Part shown: positions 15,481 to 18,909 of the stretch, piece by piece | Layout: each line of letters opens with the position of its first letter | Numbering within the stretch: position 1 is the stretch's first letter | Assembly (NCBI GenBank): GCA_021795795.1 | Contig: JAJYPA010000108.1 | Span: 1-18,909 of the forward strand | DNA from: Pseudomonadota bacterium | GTDB taxonomy: Bacteria > Pseudomonadota > Gammaproteobacteria > Halothiobacillales > Halothiobacillaceae | Direction of reading: 5' to 3' | Length of the DNA stretch: 18,909 nt | The notes under the pieces: model-generated | Database searches by the model: none | The model's input: the letters and a program-made list of their open reading frames with translations, nothing else | Told to the model about the DNA's origin: nothing | Position numbers and translations under genes: made by a program

Positions 15481-15565
15481 CCGATGACGATGAAGGCCGC
15501 CTTTTGATTGTCATATGTCAATCAAAAGACGATAGCTGGCAGCCCCGATGACGATGAATGCCGCC
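15481..15565 (+). repeat. 21-bp direct repeat pair near the iterons
   Basis: The 21-bp sequences at 15481-15501 and 15545-15565 (CCGATGACGATGAA.GCCGCC) differ by one base. CCGATGACGCTGG at 15565-15577 and CCGATAACGCTGG at 15591-15603 look like intermediates between these and the iterons. Confidence 0.6.
15501..15528. repeat. Inverted repeat centred on CATATG
   Basis: CTTTTGATTG (15501-15510) and CAATCAAAAG (15519-15528) are perfect 10-bp arms around TCATATGT. The whole 28 bp is almost a palindrome. No T tract follows, so a binding site or cruciform is more likely than a terminator. Confidence 0.65.
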
Positions 15566-15592
15566 CGATGACGCTGGCGATGAGTGCCAGCC

Positions 15593-15674
15593 GATAACGC
15601 TGGGCTGGGCGATAACGCTGGGCTGGGCGATAACGCTGGGCTGGGCGATAACGCTGGGCTGGGCGATAACGCTT
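15593..15674 (+). repeat. Four tandem 18-bp iteron-like repeats
   Basis: The unit GATAACGCTGGGCTGGGC occurs four times without change (15593-15664), followed by a partial unit GATAACGCT continuing into TCCCG. The unit length of 18 bp, the head-to-tail order, neighbouring A/T-rich DNA and copies of the GATAACGCT core elsewhere (15375-15388, 4779-4792) fit iterons bound by a replication protein. Confidence 0.8.
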
Positions 15675-15725
15675 CCCGTGAAAAGGCGTGCCGCTGAGGG
15701 GTCGGTGGGTCGGCACAAAAAAAAA

Positions 15726-15733
15726 GCTATACC
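15726..15733 (+). promoter_or_regulatory. GCTATACC box without an obvious gene
   Basis: An exact plus-strand octamer after a run of nine As. No gene starts nearby; the next on this strand begins at 16058. It would transcribe the 44-bp repeats and the long inverted repeat, suggesting a non-coding transcript or an opening site of the origin. Confidence 0.35.
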
Positions 15734-15792
15734 AATTAGTCATAACCTTTATCTGGCGTTCCCTTTCATAGCTAAACCTAAAAGATAGAGAG

Positions 15793-16008
15793 AATCGTCA
15801 GCAGAAGCTGGCGGGGTAAGACAGTATCACTTTCTCAAGAGGGTGGCCCCCTTGACCCGTAAGGGCGTTCTGCGGGTTTCGGGGACCACTCTTGAGCGGG
15901 GGACAGTATCACTTTTGAACGGTCCTGAGCATCCTGCAAGGCAGGCTCTTTCTGGGCTGTCCGTAATCGTCAGCAGAAGCTGACAGGGTGAGACAGTATC
16001 ACTTTCTC
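15793..16008 (+). repeat. 44-bp direct repeats flanking a long inverted repeat
   Basis: Positions 15793-15836 and 15965-16008 match in 41 of 44 bases (AATCGTCAGCAGAAGCTG ... GACAGTATCACTTTCTC). A third partial copy, GACAGTATCACTT, is at 15902-15914. Each full copy contains CAGC-AGAA-GCTG, able to fold into a small hairpin. Between them CTCAAGAG...CCCC (15834-15850) pairs with GGGG...CTCTTGAG (15881-15896), about 15 bp with two bulges and a 30-nt loop. A small hairpin CCTGCAAGGCAGG (15933-15945) follows. Confidence 0.75.
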
Positions 16009-16014
16009 GCGTGG

Positions 16015-16022
16015 GCTATACC
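16015..16022 (+). promoter_or_regulatory. GCTATACC box upstream of the 135-aa gene
   Basis: The octamer lies 35 bp before the ATG at 16058 and 7 bp after the second 44-bp repeat, whose CAGTATCAC lies about where a -35 or upstream operator would be. Confidence 0.45.
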
Positions 16023-16057
16023 AGCCTATCAACGCACACGACGAGGAAGACGGCTTG

Positions 16058-16465
16058 ATGACCACAGCGACAAGAAGAACGGCGGCGCGCCGGAAACAGA
16101 AGCCGCGCAACACTCTCGCCGAGCGGCAGGACCGCAGGCGGGTACGCAGTCAACGGCTAGCTCGCGCCCAACGCCTGCCGGACACCATTAGCGCGGGGCT
16201 TCTGCTGAGAGGCTTGGCCCGTCCAGCAAACAGCGTGCGGGGGCAACTGCTGGCCGCTGTCTTAGCCGGGGCCGCTCTTGACAGAGATGGCCGCTGGATT
16301 TTCGATGGTGCCATCCGCGATCTGGCGGAAGGTGGGCTGGGGGATGGGCGGCGGCACAGCTTTGTGTACCTGCTGACCTGCATGCAGGCATTCGTGGAAG
16401 CGGGCCTGCTGGAGCGGCTGGATGCCCGGAAAGGGAGGCCCGTGGTATATGCCGTCCGGGCATAA
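16058..16465 (+). CDS. Small basic protein, probably DNA-binding, next to the candidate origin
   Basis: This 135-residue protein is unrecognised. The ATG at 16058 (a TTG lies directly before it) follows GAGGA with 10 nt spacing. The first 50 residues are extremely basic (RRTAARRKQKPR, RQDRRRVRSQRLARAQR) and may contact nucleic acid. The rest reads as a compact helical domain (RGQLLAAVLAGAAL, YLLTCMQAFVEAGLLERLD) ending in a strand pair (KGRPVVYAVRA), compatible with a winged helix. It stands alone on the plus strand beside the iterons, with its own GCTATACC box. A regulator or replication accessory is a reasonable guess from composition and location, not from a recognised family. Confidence 0.62.
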   Translation: MTTATRRTAARRKQKPRNTLAERQDRRRVRSQRLARAQRLPDTISAGLLLRGLARPANSVRGQLLAAVLAGAALDRDGRWIFDGAIRDLAEGGLGDGRRHSFVYLLTCMQAFVEAGLLERLDARKGRPVVYAVRA

Positions 16466-16540
16466 TGACTCATGTGGACCAAGACTATTGGACTAAGTCT
16501 ACCACCGCGCAACCGGGGAAGCGATAACTGCCTGCGCCAA

Positions 16541-16572
16541 TAAAAAAGCCCGCCTTTTCTTCAAAGACGGGC
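16541..16572 (-). terminator. Rho-independent terminator, minus strand
   Basis: On the minus strand GCCCG-t-CTTT pairs with AAAG-g-CGGGC (nine pairs around one mismatch, loop of five), followed by TTTTTTA. It is the clearest terminator in the window and would end the small RNA from 16706 and any read-through from the polymerase operon. Confidence 0.75.
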
Positions 16573-16699
16573 AATCGAGGCTCACCATGAAAAACGCAAC
16601 CACGCAGAACAACTCGGTGTGCGACCGCCGATGGTCAGCGGTTCACAAGCACCTGTGCAGTGGAAAAGGGGATAACCACCGCACACCGGGTTGTTCTCA
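16541..16699 (-). ncRNA. Candidate structured small RNA of about 160 nt
   Basis: A GCTATACC box (16706-16713) and a Rho-independent terminator (16541-16572) bracket a stretch without a convincing minus-strand gene. The predicted RNA starts with the 16-nt arm AACAACCCGGTGTGCG (16695-16680), which pairs with CGCACACCGAGTTGTT (16623-16608) with one mismatch. Inside are smaller stems, such as ACCGC/GCGGT (16624-16642). A single-stranded linker with GCGTTTTTCATGG and the terminator hairpin follow. This is the form of plasmid antisense RNAs. A 21-codon frame from the ATG at 16700 exists but has no ribosome binding site. Strand and extent are inferred; similarity to a known RNA family was not recognised. 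Confidence 0.45.
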
Positions 16700-16712
16700 T
16701 ACACTGGTATAG
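16587..16712 (+). CDS. Possible 41-aa small protein opposite the candidate RNA
   Basis: ATG at 16587 with GAGG at a suitable distance (16577-16580) opens a 41-codon frame starting MKNATTQNNSVCDRRW with four Cys/His-rich positions toward the end (HKHLCSGKG, PGCSH). It is hydrophilic, without a membrane segment, so not a classical type I toxin. It lies fully opposite the candidate RNA, whose linker is complementary to its ribosome binding site and start. No plus-strand promoter is seen. It may be fortuitous. Confidence 0.25.
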   Translation: MKNATTQNNSVCDRRWSAVHKHLCSGKGDNHRTPGCSHTLV

Positions 16713-16713
16713 C
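16706..16713 (-). promoter_or_regulatory. GCTATACC box of the candidate small RNA
   Basis: An exact minus-strand octamer 11 bp before the left arm of the long hairpin. About 21 bp further upstream lies an 11-bp palindrome AAGAT-A-ATCTT (16726-16736), in the position that GGTATACC takes at other sites; a GTATACC follows at 16750-16756. Confidence 0.45.
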
Positions 16714-16771
16714 GTTGCCATAAACAAGATAATCTTTTTACCAGGGCGTGTATACCGGGTGTTGGACTACC

Positions 16772-17077
16772 TCATTTTTGGGGACGCGCCGCCCTTGCCG
16801 CCCTTGCTTTTTGGTCGGAAAGCCAGACCGCCAGGCTTTCCCAACTGTCGCCCATGCCAACCACGCAGCCATTGGGGCACAGCACGTGGGGGTCCATAGC
16901 TGGCGCCAGCGGTCCCCAGGCAACAGGCTCGACAAGCCCGTTCGAGCCTGTCTCCCAGGCGATAACAGGGGCGAGATCAGCTTCAACCACCTGGCCCAGG
17001 TCGTCGATCACGGGGAACACGAGGTAAAAACCCGCGGCGGCGGGTACCATTGTCGTTTTTTCAGATTCGTGGTTCAT
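16772..17077 (-). CDS. Small hypothetical protein downstream of the polymerase (101 aa)
   Basis: This 101-residue protein is unrecognised. It starts MNHESEKTTMVP, and a middle part of short hydrophobic strands (AGFYLVFPVIDDLG, ADLAPVIAWE) suggests a small beta-rich domain. The end is Ala/Arg/Lys-rich (DQKARAARAARPQK), encoded by a short tandem repeat AAGGGCGGC. Two Cys (CPNGC) are five residues apart. The ribosome binding site region is duplicated: AAGAGGACGC occurs twice in tandem before the ATG. It follows the 70-aa gene by 59 bp and has its own TATACG box, so it may belong to the polymerase operon or be transcribed alone. Confidence 0.6.
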   Translation of the reverse strand: MNHESEKTTMVPAAAGFYLVFPVIDDLGQVVEADLAPVIAWETGSNGLVEPVAWGPLAPAMDPHVLCPNGCVVGMGDSWESLAVWLSDQKARAARAARPQK

Positions 17078-17113
17078 AGCGTCCTCTTGGCGTCCTCTTC
17101 GATCTCTAATAAG

Positions 17114-17121
17114 CGTATAGC
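17114..17121 (-). promoter_or_regulatory. Degenerate GCTATACG box upstream of the 101-aa gene
   Basis: The minus-strand sequence GCTATACG differs from the recurring octamer only in its last base and lies 36 bp before the start at 17077. Spacing and strand match the other boxes. Confidence 0.35.
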
Positions 17122-17136
17122 GTGTTTCAAAAGGGG

Positions 17137-17349
17137 CTATCCCGCTTCCCCAATGTAAAGCGGGTCGTAGCCTGCTGCCTGGGCCGCCAATACCATGTTC
17201 AGAGGGTCACCCTTATCAAAGGACAACGTTACCGCTTCCGGGCTGGGAAGCGGGATCTGGAAAGGCTCGCCCCTGCCCTTGACGAGCAGGCGGTCGTCAT
17301 GAATTTCCAGCACTTCCAGCAGCATATCCGACTCATCAGTTATCCACAT
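17137..17349 (-). CDS. Small hypothetical protein directly after the polymerase gene (70 aa)
   Basis: This 70-residue acidic protein is unrecognised. It has alternating short strands (DMLLEVLEIHDDRLLVKG, FQIPLPSPEAVTLSF) and a helix (NMVLAAQAAGY). It starts 18 bp after the stop of the polymerase gene, after a GGGG-containing leader, and is therefore probably co-transcribed and translated from the polymerase mRNA. No signal peptide or membrane segment is present. A role in replication would be a guess from position only. A perfect DnaA box sequence, TTATCCACA (17340-17348), overlaps its start codon, probably by chance of the MWIT codons. Confidence 0.6.
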   Translation of the reverse strand: MWITDESDMLLEVLEIHDDRLLVKGRGEPFQIPLPSPEAVTLSFDKGDPLNMVLAAQAAGYDPLYIGEAG

Positions 17350-17367
17350 ATAGTACCCCGTGTATAG

Positions 17368-18909
17368 TTAGTGAATCCAGCAGTCGCCGACGGAACTTTC
17401 TACTTCCGTGGGAATGCCAAACGGCAAAAGATATTTGTCAGCGCTGGTGATCATGGTGCGCTCGACGATGGCCTGGACTTCTGTGATGCGGTCATCGGGC
17501 ACTTCGAGAACCAGCTCGTCATGCACGAAATTCACCAGATAGTTCTGTATGTCTTCCGGCAAGCTGGCCAAGGCGTCCAGGGCGATTTCGGCGCCCGTGC
17601 CTTGGTCCTGAAAACTGGTGGCCGCAGTCATCTTCGGTGAGACCGTTTTGCGCCCCGCCAGGGTGGATCCCCAGAAAACCTTTCCCGCGCCCGTTTCCGT
17701 ATCTCCCCTCAGCTTGAAGGAATTTGAATTATAGGGATCAAGGATGTCCCTTTTTTCCTTGTGCGCTTCTTCCGTGAGCCAATGCCACAGGCCAATTTCA
17801 GGGTACAACTGGAACCATGCCGACCGAGCCTGTGCAGCATCTTCCAAAGTCCAGGTGAGGCCGTATCCAGTCACCCCATGGCGATGCAGACCCGCCGCCT
17901 GCTGTCCGTACAATGTCCCGAAATTGACGGCCTTCGCCGCATGCCTCGCCGCTTTCATGTTCGCTTTGAGCGCGTGCTGATCCTGCTCCCGAATCCACTC
18001 GATAGGCAAAAGACCGCCCAGATCCAGCCGCCCCGCCTGGGCTTCCATTGCCGCCGCAGTCAGCAGATGCGGGTCAATCCCTTCCCGGTACGCGGCACGA
18101 AAGGGCAGGCGCGTTTCATCCCCGCCGGACACTTTTCGGATCCGGGATACCCAGAGACACAACTGGGCCACCTTGTAGTCCCGCGTGTGCTCAATTGGTG
18201 CACCACGATCCGGTCGCTGGACGTTCTGCCACGGGTCAGGAATGTCCAGTAGCGTGTCGTCAGACAGCCAAGCCAATAATCCCTTGTCTTTCAACAGCCA
18301 CTTCCCGCTGAGGTACAGCGGGACGACAGCCTTGTCCTCGCGGTTTTTCCCCGTCGCCCAGGCGACAATCGCCTTTAGCTCCCGCCAGGCCCGCACACCA
18401 AGGGCGGCCGCAATCCGCAACTCGATGCTCGAAAAGTCGGTTGCAAGAATTTTGTGGCCGGGGGGTGCCGTGAATACCGCCCGGAAACGGGGGTCTCGCG
18501 GCACCTGTTGCAGCGAGGGCTCTTGTGCCGCTGTCCGACCGGTTTTGGCTTTAATGCTGACAATCGGGTGCAAACGCCCGCCCTGGGCCGCCAGGTTGAA
18601 CTGCGTGATCGTCTTGCGAGATTTGGTCGGCGCGTTGATCGCCGCCAGGGCTTTCACGACCTTCGAGTCGGGGAAATCAAACGCCAGCGCCTTCGCATCC
18701 AGCACGGGATTGTTGGCGTCACTGACCCTGACAGACCGCCCCGTTTCCGTCTGAATAGCTTTCGCGAGGGCCACCTTTACCTGACTCGTCGGGTTGCGAC
18801 CCGGATCGACCAGAAGGTCGATCACGTCAATCTGAAGGTCGTCCGGAAACGGGTTTTTCTTCGTTTTTTTACCCGGAATCAGCAAGGGCCGGCCCAGCAC
18901 AGGGGACAC
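17368..18909 (-). CDS. Family A DNA polymerase, C-terminal part, cut by the window edge
   Basis: The last 513 codons of a Pol I-type DNA polymerase, with the N-terminus outside the window. TGRTAAQEPSLQQVPRD (about 123-139 of the visible part) and ILATDFSSIELRIAA (motif A, Asp158) are followed by RHAAKAVNFGTLYGQ (motif B, Lys326, Phe330, Tyr334) and FVHDELVLEVP (motif C, His463-Asp464-Glu465), so all catalytic motifs are intact. The stretch between motif A and DPH (279-281) is some 90 residues longer than in Pol I. Such polymerases on plasmids and phages copy the element; whether a 5' or 3' exonuclease domain is present cannot be seen. Two small genes follow closely. The GTG at 18909 is an accident of the window border, not the start. 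Confidence 0.92.
   Translation of the reverse strand: MSPVLGRPLLIPGKKTKKNPFPDDLQIDVIDLLVDPGRNPTSQVKVALAKAIQTETGRSVRVSDANNPVLDAKALAFDFPDSKVVKALAAINAPTKSRKTITQFNLAAQGGRLHPIVSIKAKTGRTAAQEPSLQQVPRDPRFRAVFTAPPGHKILATDFSSIELRIAAALGVRAWRELKAIVAWATGKNREDKAVVPLYLSGKWLLKDKGLLAWLSDDTLLDIPDPWQNVQRPDRGAPIEHTRDYKVAQLCLWVSRIRKVSGGDETRLPFRAAYREGIDPHLLTAAAMEAQAGRLDLGGLLPIEWIREQDQHALKANMKAARHAAKAVNFGTLYGQQAAGLHRHGVTGYGLTWTLEDAAQARSAWFQLYPEIGLWHWLTEEAHKEKRDILDPYNSNSFKLRGDTETGAGKVFWGSTLAGRKTVSPKMTAATSFQDQGTGAEIALDALASLPEDIQNYLVNFVHDELVLEVPDDRITEVQAIVERTMITSADKYLLPFGIPTEVESSVGDCWIH

Larger units (their letters stand above)
15321..16057. other. Gene-free candidate replication origin region
   Basis: About 740 bp without a credible gene, between the divergent 640-aa and 135-aa genes. 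It holds four 18-bp tandem repeats, exact inverted copies of a 14-bp core (15375-15388 and 15665-15678), two palindromes, an A/T-rich stretch (15713-15790) and a pair of 44-bp repeats around a long inverted repeat. This composition is typical of iteron plasmid origins. No perfect DnaA box is seen inside it. Confidence 0.55.

Noticed and set aside
15593..15674. Possible CRISPR array
   Set aside because: The repeats are contiguous 18-bp units without spacers, and no cas gene is present.
15518..15743. Peptides with a repeated YRPAQR or SVIAQP unit
   Set aside because: These are translations of the 18-bp tandem repeats. Perfect DNA identity and open frames on both strands show that the DNA repeat, not a protein, is the signal.
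16476..16496. GGACCAAGACT and GGACTAAGTCT close together after the 135-aa gene
   Set aside because: A short imperfect direct repeat with a weak AGACT/AGTCT stem and no T tract; not enough to call a terminator or site.
17340..17348. Perfect DnaA box TTATCCACA
   Set aside because: It is a single copy and coincides with the start of the 70-aa gene (ATG TGG ATA ACT), far from the iterons. Chance or coding constraint is more likely than an origin.

Overview
The window looks like part of a conjugative plasmid or integrative conjugative element from a fairly GC-rich Gram-negative (proteobacterial) host. The basis is a VirD4/TraG-type coupling protein, a TraF-type S26 peptidase and a VirB1-like transglycosylase, together with an ArdC-type protein, a solitary adenine methylase, an iteron-like replication region and a plasmid-type family A DNA polymerase. 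No rRNA, tRNA, chromosomal housekeeping operon or transposase is visible, and the sequence alone does not decide the genus.

Layout. Positions 241-3684 (+): three small unassigned genes and then the coupling protein. Positions 3685-5421 (-): transglycosylase, two small membrane proteins and TraF, converging end to end on the coupling gene. Positions 5509-6473 (-): an AbiEii-like nucleotidyltransferase with an overlapping upstream partner. Positions 6528-12174 (-): accessory genes, namely an unknown 99-aa protein, an unknown 522-aa protein, an ArdC-like metalloprotease protein and a 462-aa protein. The 462-aa protein is two copies of the same unassigned domain that also forms the C-terminus of the ArdC-like protein. 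Positions 12273-15320 (-): a tightly coupled trio of an unknown 640-aa protein, a D12-class adenine methylase and a small HTH protein. Positions 15321-16057: a gene-free region with four 18-bp tandem repeats, a distant inverted copy of their core, palindromes and a repeated 44-bp element, which is the best candidate for a replication origin. Positions 16058-16465 (+): a small basic protein. Positions 16541-16713 (-): a likely structured small RNA. Positions 16772-18909 (-): two small unknown genes behind the C-terminal part of a family A DNA polymerase that runs off the window.

The regulatory thread of the window is an octamer, GCTATACC. It lies about 30-60 bp upstream of many start codons, always on the gene's own strand. 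In three cases a palindrome GGTATACC lies one or two helical turns further upstream (19-20 bp centre to centre). This suggests a shared promoter/operator system linking transfer, accessory and small-RNA genes. A separate classical sigma70-type promoter with iteron-like and palindromic sites in its leader precedes the 640-aa/methylase/HTH operon, which fits autoregulation by a replication or maintenance protein.

Best candidates for something undescribed: the triplicated domain in the ArdC-like and 462-aa proteins, the GGTATACC/GCTATACC promoter system, the structured antisense-type RNA, the TraF protein with Cys at the expected catalytic Ser, and the nucleotidyltransferase with an unrecognised partner.
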